Assembly (NCBI RefSeq): GCF_018777385.1
Contig: NZ_JAFJYB010000001.1
Location: 620,001 to 684,000, forward strand
Source of the DNA: Candidatus Symbiopectobacterium endolongispinus
GTDB lineage: Bacteria > Pseudomonadota > Gammaproteobacteria > Enterobacterales > Enterobacteriaceae
Direction of reading: 5' to 3'
DNA length: 64,000 nt
The position numbers were made by a program, and so were the translations under genes. Shown here in pieces: positions 10,827-21,415 of the stretch (position 1 is the stretch's first letter; each line of letters opens with the position of its first letter). Under the pieces are notes generated by a model. The model saw only the letters and a list, made by a program, of their open reading frames with translations. It made no database searches and was not told the DNA's origin.

Positions 10827-10867
10827 GTTACGTTATAATGTATAATATGATATAATTATAACGTAAC
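10827..10867. promoter_or_regulatory. Perfect 13-bp inverted repeat upstream of the ABC operon
   Basis: GTTACGTTATAAT at 10827-10839 and its exact reverse complement at 10855-10867 flank a 15-nt AT-rich spacer. The site is 28 bp upstream of the first ATPase start. A symmetric element here suggests an operator. The GTTATAAT and TATAAC cores resemble Zur-type zinc boxes, but spacing differs from the usual motif, so regulator identity is only a guess. Confidence 0.6.
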
Positions 10868-11004
10868 ATTTAGTGCGCGCGGTCAGATGAAAATGCGTAA
10901 CACCACGGTCCTTCATTATTGCTATACGGTTTATTCATGTAGGTGGGTATTAGCATTGGCGGATTTCACGTAGCCTGTAATCGGTTTATTGTGGGAGTGA
11001 AACC

Positions 11005-11547
11005 GTGGACATTATTGCAGCAAAAGAACAACACATTAGCGCTATTCAGGAAATTTATGCCTATCACGTTATCCATGGCACCGCATCGATTTGAAACAGA
11101 GCCGCCGGATATCAACGAGATGCTCGCCCGATTGAAAAAAAAACCACGGCCGGTCTTCCTTGGTTTGTCGCCAGCAAAAATGGCCACATAACCGGGTATT
11201 GCTATCTATCACGCTACCGTGAGCGCAGGGCCTACCAGTATACGCTTGAAGATTCGATCTATGTTGATCCGCAATGCCAGCAGCAGGGGGTGGAAAAAGC
11301 GCTCCTTGCTCACGCCATTGAGTGGGCTGAGCAACGCGGCTTTCACCAGTTGATCGCGATTGTGGATAACAGCGAAAATGAGGGGTCGCTGCATTTACAC
11401 CGTCAGGCCGGTTTCTCGCTGGTCGGAACGCTGGCAAGCGTAGGGTTAAAACATGGGCGCTGGCTGGACACGGTGATGCTGCAACGTGCGCTGGATGAAG
11501 GCGATTCGACCTTGCCAGAATCTACACCGCGCTTTGACGAGAATTGA
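11005..11547 (+). pseudogene. GNAT acetyltransferase (phosphinothricin N-acetyltransferase type), two frameshifts
   Basis: Remnant of a roughly 180-residue GNAT enzyme of the Pat/MnaT type. The start is probably GTG 11005, which follows GGGAGTGA at a suitable distance. The frame hits a stop at GTASI-stop near 11089; homology continues in the +1 frame (FETEPPDINEMLARL) and returns to the first frame after an A9 run near 11136-11144 (LPWFVASKNGHITGYCYL). The acetyl-CoA region QQQGVEKALLAHAIEWA and the C-terminal GFSLVGTLASVGLKHGRWLDTVMLQR block are intact. The two shifts compensate, but a stop lies between them, so the product is truncated at about 28 residues. Confidence 0.88.
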
Positions 11548-11595
11548 TACGGGGCTGGTTTCCGCCATCGCAAAGGCTGGCGGAGGGTTAGGCGG

Positions 11596-12875
11596 TTAAC
11601 CGTTAACGGTTTGCTTGCGGAACAATTCGCGAAATACCGGATAAATATCGTCCTGATCGCGAATATGTTGCATGGCAAAATTGTGGTAGGCATCACGCAG
11701 CGCTTCATACTCGCGCCACAGGGTTTGGTGTGAGCGACGCGTGATTTCGATGTAGCTGTAGCTGTAGTAACGCACAAAAGGCAGCAGTTGGTTAGCCAGA
11801 ATATCGTGACACAGCGGTGAGTCATCGGCCCAGTTATCGCCATCGGAGGCTTGCGCCGCATAAATATTCCACTGCGACGGGTTATAGCGCGCTTTAACCA
11901 CTTCCTCCATCAGCTTTAATGCGCTGGACACAATGGTGCCGCAGGTCTCCTGTGAGTAGAAAAACTCCTGTTCATCGACCTCTTTGGCTTGGGTATGATG
12001 GCGAATGTAAACCACGTCCACGTTCTTATAATTCCGGCTCAAAAACAGATAGAGTAAAATATAAAAACGTTTCGCCATGTCCTTGGTGGCCTGATCCATC
12101 GAGCCGGAACCGTCCATCAGGCAAAACATTACTGCCTGATGGACGGTTCGGCCCGGAGTTCATATTTCTTGAAACGCAGGTCGAAAGTATCGATAAAGGG
12201 CACTCGCGCAATCTTCTCGCGCAGCGCCGCAATCTCGTGACGTAACCGATCCTCTTCGAGCAATTGCGCGGACTCGGTGTTCTCGAGCTCTGCCAGATCT
12301 TCCTCGAGTTGGTGCAGTTCGCGCCGTTTCCCTGCCGTCATAGCCATACGCCGCGCCAGTGAATTTTGCAGCGAACGTACCACGCTGATGTTGGCGGGCA
12401 CACCGTTAGCGGTGTAACCCGCACGGTGCGTTTTGTACTCGTTCATTTGGTGTTGCTGGGTCTTTTTCAGGTTAGGCAGCGCCAGATCCTCGAACAGCAG
12501 ATCGAGGTATTCATCCTTGGAGATTTGAAACACGAATTCGTCCTGGCCTTCGCCATCTTTACTGGCGTTGCCTTGGCCGCCACCGCTGCCGCCACCTCCT
12601 TGTGGCCGCTCGATGCGATCGTTGGTAACAAAATGGTCGTTGCCAGGGTGAACACGATGCCGCTTCCCGCCGCGCCCCTGATGGAACATCGGTTCGCTAA
12701 TGTCGCCTTGAGGGATCGATACAGACTCCCCGCTGTCTATGTCGGTTACAGAACGCTTGTTGATGGTCTCGGAAATCGACTGTTTTATTTGCGACTTATA
12801 GCGGCGTAAAAAGCGCTGGCGGTTCACCGGGCTTTTGTTCTTGCCGTTCAGCCGTCGATCAATGAAATAGGCCAT
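11596..12875 (-). pseudogene. yeaH: DUF444 protein YeaH, frameshifted
   Basis: YeaH (about 427 residues) is a von Willebrand A-type protein of unknown biochemical role encoded next to yeaG and induced under stress and starvation. The start at 12875 gives [20 protein letters not shown]. The first 250 residues match the family. A single-base loss near 12140 sends the frame to a stop (EPSIRQ-stop), while the family sequence resumes at [15 protein letters not shown] in the next frame, with the metal-binding DxSGS motif, and runs to the normal end at 11596. [12 protein letters not shown] carries a duplicated Ser-Tyr relative to E. coli. It lies 36 bp downstream of the yeaG remnant. Confidence 0.93.
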
Positions 12876-12911
12876 GATTCCCCCGCATGACGTCGTCAAG
12901 CTGCCCGTACG

Positions 12912-14797
12912 TTATGATGATTTCCTGACACGCAGATACCATTCGCACAGCAAGCGTACCTGCTTGCGGGTGTAGCCTTTCTCCATCATACGATCGACAA
13001 AGTAGTCATGTTTTTTCTGCTCATCGGTCGAGGTTTTGGTGTTGAACGAAATCACCGGCAACAGCTCTTCCGTATTGGAGAACATTTTCTTCTCAATCAC
13101 GGTGCGCAGTTTTTCATAACTGGTCCAGTTCGGGTTGTGGCCACTGTGGCTGGCGCGGGCACGCAGCACAAAATTGACGATTTCGTTACGGAAATCTTTG
13201 GGGTTGCTGATGCCAGCCGGTTTCTCGATTTTCTCCAGTTCGGCATTCAGCGATTCCCTGTCAAACAGTTGACCGGTGTCTGGATCGCGATACTCTTGAT
13301 CCTGAATCCAAAAATCAGCATAAGTGACATAGCGATCGAAAATGTTTTGCCCGTACTCGGAGTAGGACTCCAGGTAGGCGGTCTGAATCTCTTTGCCGAT
13401 AAATTCGGCGTATTTGGGAATCAGGTAGCCTTTCAGGTGCTCGACATATTTTTCCGCCACTTCTTGCGGGAACTGCTCACGTTCGACTTGCTGTTCCGGC
13501 ACATAGAACAGGTGCACCGGGTTGGCGGCAACCTCACTGTGGTCGAAGTTGAACACGCGCGAGAGGGTCTTGAAGGCGAAACGGGTGGACAAACTGCTCA
13601 TGCCTTCATCGATGCCCGCGTAATCACGGTACTCCTGATAGGATTTTGCCTTGGGATCGGTATCTTTCAGGCTTTCCCCATCGTACACGCGCATTTTTGA
13701 GTAGATACTGGAGTTTTCTGGCTCTTTAAGGCGCGAGAGGATTGAGAAGCGTGCCAGGGTTTCCAGCGTACCGGGCGCGCAGGGGGCGTGCTACAGTTCG
13801 CTGTGATCGAGCAGCTTGTCGTAAATCTTCACCTCTTCGGAAACGCGCAGGCAGTAGGGCACTTTGATGATGTAAACGCGGTCCAAAAAGGCTTCGTTGT
13901 TTTTGTTATTGCGGAATTGTACCCATTCCGATTCGTTAGAGTGGGCCAGAATGATGCCGTTGAACGGCATGGCAGCAATGCCTTCGGTGCCGTTATAGTT
14001 GCCTTCCTGCGTGGCGGTCAACAGGGGATGCAGGACTTTGATGGGTGCTTTGAACATTTCCACAAATTCCATTATGCCCTGGTTGGCACGGCACACCGGA
14101 ATAGCCATAGGCATCAGGATCGTTTTTGGCAAAATGCTCCAGCTTGCGGATATCCACTTTCCCGACCAGTGCGGAGATATCCTGATTGTTTTCGTCGCCC
14201 GGTTCAGTTTTGGCGATCGCGACCTGTGCCAGAATGGAAGGCCAAACTTTTATTACTTTGAATTTGGTGATGTCACCACCGAAATCGCGCAGGCGTTTGG
14301 CCGCCCAGGGCGACATGATAGTGCCCAGATAACGGTGCGGTACCGCGTACTCTTTTTCAAGAATGTCGGCATCTTCCTGCGGGTTGAACAGGCAAAGTGG
14401 TTGGTCGTTGACCGGGCTACGCTCGCCATTGGCGCTCAGCCAGCGATGATTTCCCGCCGCCTACCGGACCGAGCAGATACAGGATCTGTTTCTTCTCTTC
14501 CAGCCCTTGAGTGGCGTGTTTCAGGTAAGCGACGATCTGCTCTATGGCATCTTCCATGCCGTAGAACTCTTCAAAGGCCGGATAGCGTGCAATTACCCGA
14601 TTAGAGAATAAACGGGAAAGGCGAGACTCATGGGCGGTGTCCACCATTACGGGTTCACCGATCGCCATTAACAATCGTTCGGCGGCACTCGCATAAGCAC
14701 TGCGATCCTGCTGACAGATGTTAAGAAATTCCTGCAACGTGAATTCTTCGTCCTTGGCAGCGTCATAACGCTGACGGTAATGATCAAATATGTTCAT
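12912..14797 (-). pseudogene. yeaG: PrkA-type serine protein kinase YeaG, deletion, frameshift and nonsense
   Basis: YeaG is an AAA-domain protein kinase of about 644 residues involved in nitrogen-starvation and stationary-phase adaptation. The start at 14797 gives MNIFDHYRQRYDAAKDEEF. The Walker A motif GPVGGGKSS is present at about residue 111. Lesions: shortly after SSLAER about 17 residues are deleted and the frame is lost (near 14435); a further frameshift follows DAYGYSG (near 14105); and a TAG at 13791-13793 follows DHSEL. The C-terminal half from MRVYDGESLKDTDPKAKSY to the final RVRKSS at 12912 is otherwise highly conserved. Confidence 0.94.
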
Positions 14798-15313
14798 AGC
14801 GATGCCCGTCCTTCGTCGATTAGCACAGATTTAGAGGGCCTGTTAAATAATGTGCGGCGTTATTTATGCGGCCATAGATGTGTAGCCCTCTGGCAGATGA
14901 TTTTCCTGAATACAGCAACCCTTATGCCAAATTCGCAGTAGTGTGGATGTTATTACACTGACAAGGCGCGTTTTCCTTCAGCCACACAGGGTGAGGTGGG
15001 GAGGTAGGTAAACACACTCATGCTAATCCGCGAACTCAGGAACATTTATCTTCCTGTCATTAAGCGTAGTTGGCATCTGCAAAATTTCCTCATTGGTGAA
15101 AACATCTTTTTAAGATATTTCAATAACTCACTCAGCGAAGTATGCCGCTACAATGGCGGTAGCCACTGGGCATTCATGCCCCTGGCTCATCTGGAATGAC
15201 GATAGTTGCAGCATGTGCTTTAATGCCATGCGGTTTGCACATTTAAAGATTATGATTAATATGAGCAAAATACGATTTTGATAATTCATATCAGTAATAG
15301 GAATAATAACGTT
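14798..15313. other. Intergenic region between yeaG and mipA
   Basis: About 515 bp separating divergent yeaG and mipA. It should hold both promoters. I see no convincing coding frame, RNA gene or repeat. The stretch before mipA is AT-rich. The short palindrome GGGCATTCATGCCC near 15168 is the only visible symmetry and I assign it no role. Confidence 0.5.
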
Positions 15314-16063
15314 ATGAAAAAATCATCTGTTATTTATACTTCTTTGCTGCTGGCAGGGTCGCTGGCGGCAACAACGGCAGTTGCGGCGGATTTCTCACTG
15401 GGAGCCGGGGTATTAGGTTCCATCAGCCCGTATAGCGGGGGCGATAATGCACTGTATCCGGTGCCAATGGTGACCTATGAAAGTGACAACTTTTATTTTC
15501 GCGGGTTGGGTGGGGGGTATTATCTGTGGAATGACGGACAAAACCGCCTGTCGGTAACGGCACTCTATTCTCCATTGGGATTCAAACCGGGTGACAACGA
15601 CGATGCGCAGATGAAGCAACTGGATAAGCGCCGTGGCACGCTGATGGCGGGCCTGGCCTATTCTCACTCCGCGTCCTGGGGAATTTTGCGCACCTCTGTG
15701 GTGGCCGATACCTTGGGCTACAGCGACGGTTATCTGTGGGACAACACCTACCTGTATCGCTTCGAATTGGGTGACTGGTCATTGACGCCGGGCGTCGGTG
15801 TGACCTGGAGCAGCGAAAGACTCAACCGCTATTACTTTGGTATCAGTGGCAAAGAGGCATCACGCTCAGGGTTAGGGGCTTACAGTCCGGATGGTGATTG
15901 GTCGCCGTACGCCGAGTTGAGCACCAACTACCGTATCAACGATAGCTGGAGCGCATGGGCCACCGGACGCTATGTGCGCCTGGCGGATGAAGTGAAAGAG
16001 AGCCCGATGGTCGATCGCAGCTATACCATGGTGTTTGGCGCTGGTGTGAGCTATCGCTTCTAA
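15314..16063 (+). CDS. mipA: MipA/OmpV-family outer-membrane protein
   Basis: A 249-residue outer-membrane beta-barrel protein; in E. coli MipA interacts with the lytic transglycosylase MltA and PBP1B. The ATG at 15314 is chosen because it opens directly onto a signal peptide (MKKSSVIYTSLLLAGSLAATTAVA) cleaved before ADFSLGAG. Family blocks: YPVPMVTYESDNFYFRGLGGGYYLWND at about residues 50-75 and LADEVKESPMVDRSYTMVFGAG near the end, with a C-terminal aromatic residue (SYRF) typical of barrel assembly. It keeps the E. coli neighbourhood of yeaE on one side and yeaG on the other. Frame intact. Confidence 0.93.
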   Translation: MKKSSVIYTSLLLAGSLAATTAVAADFSLGAGVLGSISPYSGGDNALYPVPMVTYESDNFYFRGLGGGYYLWNDGQNRLSVTALYSPLGFKPGDNDDAQMKQLDKRRGTLMAGLAYSHSASWGILRTSVVADTLGYSDGYLWDNTYLYRFELGDWSLTPGVGVTWSSERLNRYYFGISGKEASRSGLGAYSPDGDWSPYAELSTNYRINDSWSAWATGRYVRLADEVKESPMVDRSYTMVFGAGVSYRF

Positions 16064-16136
16064 CACCTGATGCGCTAAAGCAGGGCAAGTGCCGCACAAT
16101 AATGGGGTGATTTCACCCCATTTGCACGTTTATGGC

Positions 16137-16511
16137 TGCATGACTAATCAGGTGCTTTATCATGTTGCTTCGCGCGGTATCGAGTTTGATTTGCTGCCTT
16201 GGTGTCAAGCACGCGCCGTGCCGGTGATGGCCTACTGCCCATTAGAACAAGCAGGTACGCTGCGCCGCAACCTGTTTTCTTACCCTGTGATAATGCGCAT
16301 GGCGCACAAATACCAGGCGACGCCGGCACAAATTATGCTGGCTTGGGTATTGCGACAACCCGGCGTGATTGCCATTCCGAAAGCGAGTTCGGTGGCCCAT
16401 GTTGAAGAAAATGCCCGCGCGCTCACGTTGGAATTGGATAGTGGTGATATTGCTGCGCTGGATGTCGCTTTTCCTGCACCGACCAGTAAGCAGTCGTTGG
16501 ATGTTGTGTAG
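16137..16511 (+). pseudogene. yeaE: Aldo-keto reductase YeaE, C-terminal remnant
   Basis: About 124 codons match the C-terminal 40 percent of YeaE (284 residues), an aldo/keto reductase that can reduce methylglyoxal. Homology starts at CMTNQVLYHVASRG and includes LLPWCQARAVPVMAYCPL and the NADP-binding IPKASSVAHVEENA block, ending at the normal C-terminus. The N-terminal barrel with the catalytic Tyr and Lys is absent because mipA ends only about 75 bp upstream, so this is a deletion rather than a frameshift. Confidence 0.9.
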
Positions 16512-16538
16512 CGGGATAGGGCAGTGAAACATTACGTG

Positions 16539-17365
16539 TTAGCGCCGCCTGCGAGCGGCGGGGGTGGCAACAAACGGCTGAGTCACACGAGCCGTTTCCA
16601 CGCAGACAAAGGTTTTATAACCGTCATCCGGCATGTCGGCGATGGTTTTAGACAGTTCCGCCGCCGGGTTCCAGGCAACCGCATCGCTGTGGTGCGTGTG
16701 GTGCACGTCTATAGTGCGTTTCAGCGTTGGGTCCACGATGCTGCTCACTGCTTGCGGATGCGTATAGATGCGATCGGTGCGCTCAGTGAACGTCAGATCG
16801 CCACCTTGCGTCGTCAACTTGCCTTGATTGACCTAATCGATAAAGGTATCGCCCAAACCGCTGACGCGGATATGGTCAATATCACCAATCTGGAAGTAGG
16901 TGTGCAGGGCGCTGGTGATGCTGTAATAACCCTGCGCTTCTAACTCGATCGTGCAGGTTTTACCCAGCTTGTAGCGCGCAGTCAGCGTAAAAGCGTGTGG
17001 CCAGCTTGCCAACGTCTCCGGCGTATCACGCAGGGTGAAAGTCAACTCAACGCCGTTGGCATCTTCACGGTGTGCGGTGAATTCCCACGGCAGTAAACGG
17101 GCAAAACCGTGGTTAGGTTCCGCAAACGGGCCAAACCATGGGAAGCAGATCGGCACACCACCGCGAACGGCGTGTTGTCGCTCAACCACAGCACTGGGAC
17201 TTCACCTTGCGGCTGCCAGTGCAGCAGATGGGCGCCTTGCAGCGTGACGGCAGCGCGTACCTGCGGATGATCAACGACAATGACCGGCAGTTGGTCTACC
17301 TGGTGTTGACTGACCGTGTATGAAATTTCAGATTTGATGGGAAGTGAAAAAATTTTATCGTTCAT
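16539..17365 (-). pseudogene. yeaD: D-hexose-6-phosphate mutarotase YeaD, deletion-frameshift and nonsense
   Basis: YeaD interconverts the anomers of glucose-6-phosphate. The start is ATG 17365 (MNDKIFSLPIKSEI). After LWLSDNTPFA a small deletion (about 4-5 residues) changes frame near 17170, and homology resumes as RGGVPICFPWFGPF. A TAG at 16833-16835 then replaces a Lys codon after GDTFID, with conserved sequence continuing (LTFTERTDRIY, MPDDGYKTFVCVETA). The end is at 16539. It is followed by gapA on the same strand upstream, the E. coli gapA-yeaD order. Confidence 0.92.
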
Positions 17366-17471
17366 GATGTTACCTTGTTTTATTTGTATTTCGTGTTGCA
17401 TCATGGCGGAACGCAGCTAATAAAAAGGGCGACATCATGTCGCCCCTTGCATCGCTTATCGCACCGTTGCC

Positions 17472-18816
<1,345 letters not shown>

Positions 18817-19236
18817 ATGGATAAGCCAGCTTCAACGTCTGCAACGGCAGGCAAGGGAACATTGACGGAGATGCAACAGTACGTGACGCAGCAACGCGGC
18901 ACTGAACCTGCCTATTCAGGCAAACTGTTGCATAATAAACGCACCGGGGTATATCACTGCCTGTGCTGCCAAAGCGCGCTGTTTTACTCCGACAACAAAT
19001 ATGACTCTGGATGCGACTGGCCCAGCTTTGATCGGCCCGTGGCGAAGGGGGCAATCCGTTATCTGGAAGATTTTTCGCATAACATGCACCGTATCGAAAT
19101 TCGCTGCGGTAAATGCGATGCCCATTTAGGGCATGTGTTCCCCGATGGTCCGCAAACCACCGGCGAGCGTTACTGCGTTAACTCGGCCTCGTTGAGCTTT
19201 ATCGATGGCACCGACGGTGAGAAAGTGGATGGCTGA
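18817..19236 (+). CDS. msrB: Peptide-methionine (R)-S-oxide reductase MsrB
   Basis: Zinc-containing repair enzyme that reduces the R epimer of methionine sulfoxide. The chosen ATG at 18817 ([14 protein letters not shown]) gives 139 residues, near the 137 of E. coli; a longer frame from 18787 is possible. Zinc ligands CLCC and CGKC are present, and the catalytic cysteine lies in [10 protein letters not shown] near the C-terminus. The block that is normally GCGWPSF reads GCDWPSF, a Gly to Asp change at a highly conserved position next to the substrate-binding Trp. Divergent from gapA. Confidence 0.93.
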   Translation: MDKPASTSATAGKGTLTEMQQYVTQQRGTEPAYSGKLLHNKRTGVYHCLCCQSALFYSDNKYDSGCDWPSFDRPVAKGAIRYLEDFSHNMHRIEIRCGKCDAHLGHVFPDGPQTTGERYCVNSASLSFIDGTDGEKVDG

Positions 19237-19318
19237 CGGTAAGGATAGTAGTTGCAGCTAAAACGTTTCAGCTTACTAGGTTTTGATGAAAAATAGCAAT
19301 GACAGGGTGGCAATGACG

Positions 19319-19600
19319 ATGTTCGACAAACAGCTTGATGAAGTTGTGACGGCGCTGACGCCGGATATCTACCAACGCCTGGCAACCGCCGTGGAGCTGG
19401 GAAAATGGCCTGATGGCGTACCGTTGACGCTGGAGCAAAAAGAAAATTGCCTGCAAATGGTGATGCTATGGCAATCACGCCATAACGTTGATGCGGAACA
19501 CATGACCATCAATACCGACGGTAAGTTGGTTATGAAAAGCAAGCAAGAGCTAAAACAGGCGTTTGCCATCGACAACCTGATTCAGCGAGAACGTCAGTAA
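19319..19600 (+). CDS. yeaC: DUF1315 protein YeaC
   Basis: Small conserved protein of unknown function (93 residues here, about 90 in E. coli). The family block LTPDIYQRLATAVELGKWPDGVPLTLEQKENCLQMVMLWQ-RHN is fully preserved, followed by MTINTDGKLVMKSKQELK. The ATG at 19319 is preferred over 19313 or 19283 because AGGGTGG lies about eight bases upstream. It lies about 80 bp after msrB on the same strand and is convergent with pncA. Confidence 0.9.
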   Translation: MFDKQLDEVVTALTPDIYQRLATAVELGKWPDGVPLTLEQKENCLQMVMLWQSRHNVDAEHMTINTDGKLVMKSKQELKQAFAIDNLIQRERQ

Positions 19601-19631
19601 CCGAGGTCCCTGAATGCTCAGGGACTCGGCG

Positions 19632-20300
19632 TTATGCGGGGTGGTGCGCTAATGCCGCGATAACGTCGGCCAGGCCAATACGACGTGCTCTGTGAGCCAC
19701 CATGTCGGCCAGAGCTGCTTCGCTATCATCTGGTTGGAGATTCACCCCGCGACAGTTCTCTTCAACGATCTGCACGTCATACCCGAGTTCCAACGCATCT
19801 AACACGGTAAATTTTACGCAGTAGTCCGTTGCCAGCCCCATGATGATCAAACGCGTGATGCCACGTTGGCGTAACAGGTTATCCAGTGCGGTGGCGGCGC
19901 GTTTGCCGTTGTCGAAAAAAGCGCTGTAACTGTCAATGTCATGCTTAGTGCTTTTCTGTATAACCGCATCAAACGCCTCATGATGAAGGCGCTGGTGAAA
20001 CTCCGCACCTCGCGTGCCCTGTACGCAGTGCACTGGCCACCATGTTTGCGCTAATCCTGCCAGTTCACCACGCTCTCCCACGACAGCACCAGGGTTATTG
20101 TCGGCGAAGCTCAGATGATTGGCCGGATGCCAGTCCTGGCTGGCGATGACGAGTATCCTGGCTTTCTGTGCTGCCACTATCGCTAGGTTGGCAACATCGA
20201 TGGTGACATCACCCTGTGCGACAGGCAGTGCGCCGTTCGGACAAAAATCATTCTGCAAATCAACCAACAGCAGGGCATGGTTCATGGCGGTATGGTTCAT
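19632..20300 (-). CDS. pncA: Nicotinamidase PncA
   Basis: Cysteine hydrolase that converts nicotinamide to nicotinate in NAD salvage. The active-site Asp is in LLLVDLQNDFCP, the metal ligands in DWHPANH, and the catalytic Cys in GLATDYCVKFTVLDA. Start choice is uncertain: ATG 20300 and ATG 20285 both work because a 15-bp segment (ATGAACCATACCGCC, then ATGAACCATGCC) is nearly duplicated at the 5' end. From 20285 the product matches the E. coli N-terminus more closely. It lies 23 bp downstream of ansA, the usual ansA-pncA operon. Frame intact. Confidence 0.93.
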   Translation of the reverse strand: MNHTAMNHALLLVDLQNDFCPNGALPVAQGDVTIDVANLAIVAAQKARILVIASQDWHPANHLSFADNNPGAVVGERGELAGLAQTWWPVHCVQGTRGAEFHQRLHHEAFDAVIQKSTKHDIDSYSAFFDNGKRAATALDNLLRQRGITRLIIMGLATDYCVKFTVLDALELGYDVQIVEENCRGVNLQPDDSEAALADMVAHRARRIGLADVIAALAHHPA

Positions 20301-20323
20301 GGCAGCTCGCTCCAGCATCCGGG

Positions 20324-21343
20324 TTATGCATCCTGGGTCAATTCGCCGCGCAGGTCTTGTTGCATTAACTGGCGAATGGTATCAGGGGTTAAATCAGGTT
20401 GGCTCAGCAGATAATGCAGTTTTGTCAGCGCGGCTTCCACCGCCATATCAAAACCACTGATCACGCCAGCCTGCGCCAGCGCATTTCCAGTGGCGTAGCC
20501 CTCCATATTCACCCGTCCTGAAATGCACTGGGTGAGGTTAACCACCACAATCCACCGCTCCGATGCCTGACGCAGTTCGTCCAGTAGTGCTGGGCTTTGC
20601 GGGGCGTTACCTACACCATAAGAACGCAATATCAGCGCCTTGACCGGCTGGCGCAGGAAGTTACGCACTACGTCCGCTGAAATCCCTGGATAGACGGTAA
20701 TCCCACCAATCGGTTGTGGGGTAATAGGATGTACGATCAGCGGTGCGCTGGGGGTTTCCGACTGCGCTGACACCAGGCGGCGTATGTGAATACCGGCCTC
20801 CAGCAGCGTCGGGAAATTGGGGGAAGCAAACGCATCAAAACCGTCAGCATGGGCTTTCGTGGTGCGGTTACCGCGCAGTAACTTGTTATTGAAAAACAGG
20901 CTGACTTCATTCACCGGGTGATTAGCCGCGACATAAAGCGCATTGAGCAGGTTGGTTTGCCCATCAGAACGCAATTCGGTCAACGGAATTTGTGACCCTG
21001 TCACAATGAGTGGTTTTGCCAAATTCTCCATAATGAAGGAGAGAGCAGATGCCGTGAAGGCCATGGTATCGGTGCCGTGCAGAATCACGAAGCCGTCATA
21101 CTCATCATAATGCTGTTGAATATCCTCAGCGATAGCCTGCCAATCGGCAGGGGTCATGTCGGAGGAGTCAATCAGCGGGTCATATTCATGGATGGTAAAA
21201 TCAGGCATCTCCTGGCGATGAAACTCCGGCATGTTGGCCAGCTGTTGTTGCAGGTGACATGAAACCGGAATGTAACCATTGGCGGAACGTTGCATACCTA
21301 TGGTACCGCCGGTATACGCGACATAAATGGATTTCTTTTGCAT
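20324..21343 (-). CDS. ansA: L-asparaginase 1 (cytoplasmic)
   Basis: Cytoplasmic low-affinity asparaginase of 339 residues; hydrolyses L-asparagine to aspartate and ammonia. Catalytic Thr motifs are intact: YTGGTIGMQ at residue 10 onward and LHGTDTMAFTA at about residue 90. The remainder aligns colinearly with E. coli AnsA, including FFNNKLLRGNRTTKAHADGFDAF and LRSYGVGNAPQ. It heads the ansA-pncA pair, with a terminator-like hairpin between it and the upstream sppA. Confidence 0.95.
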   Translation of the reverse strand: MQKKSIYVAYTGGTIGMQRSANGYIPVSCHLQQQLANMPEFHRQEMPDFTIHEYDPLIDSSDMTPADWQAIAEDIQQHYDEYDGFVILHGTDTMAFTASALSFIMENLAKPLIVTGSQIPLTELRSDGQTNLLNALYVAANHPVNEVSLFFNNKLLRGNRTTKAHADGFDAFASPNFPTLLEAGIHIRRLVSAQSETPSAPLIVHPITPQPIGGITVYPGISADVVRNFLRQPVKALILRSYGVGNAPQSPALLDELRQASERWIVVVNLTQCISGRVNMEGYATGNALAQAGVISGFDMAVEAALTKLHYLLSQPDLTPDTIRQLMQQDLRGELTQDA

Positions 21344-21370
21344 GCTGTTCTTATTAAAAAGATGAAAAAC

Positions 21371-21396
21371 AGCCCGACATAAGCCGGGCTGAGGGA
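21371..21396 (-). terminator. Rho-independent terminator after sppA
   Basis: On the minus strand AGCCCG-gcttatgt-CGGGCT is followed by GTTTTTC. The hairpin lies between the end of sppA and the start of ansA and would end sppA transcription. Confidence 0.7.
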
Positions 21397-21415
21397 AAAT
21401 CCTGTGTGACGATGT

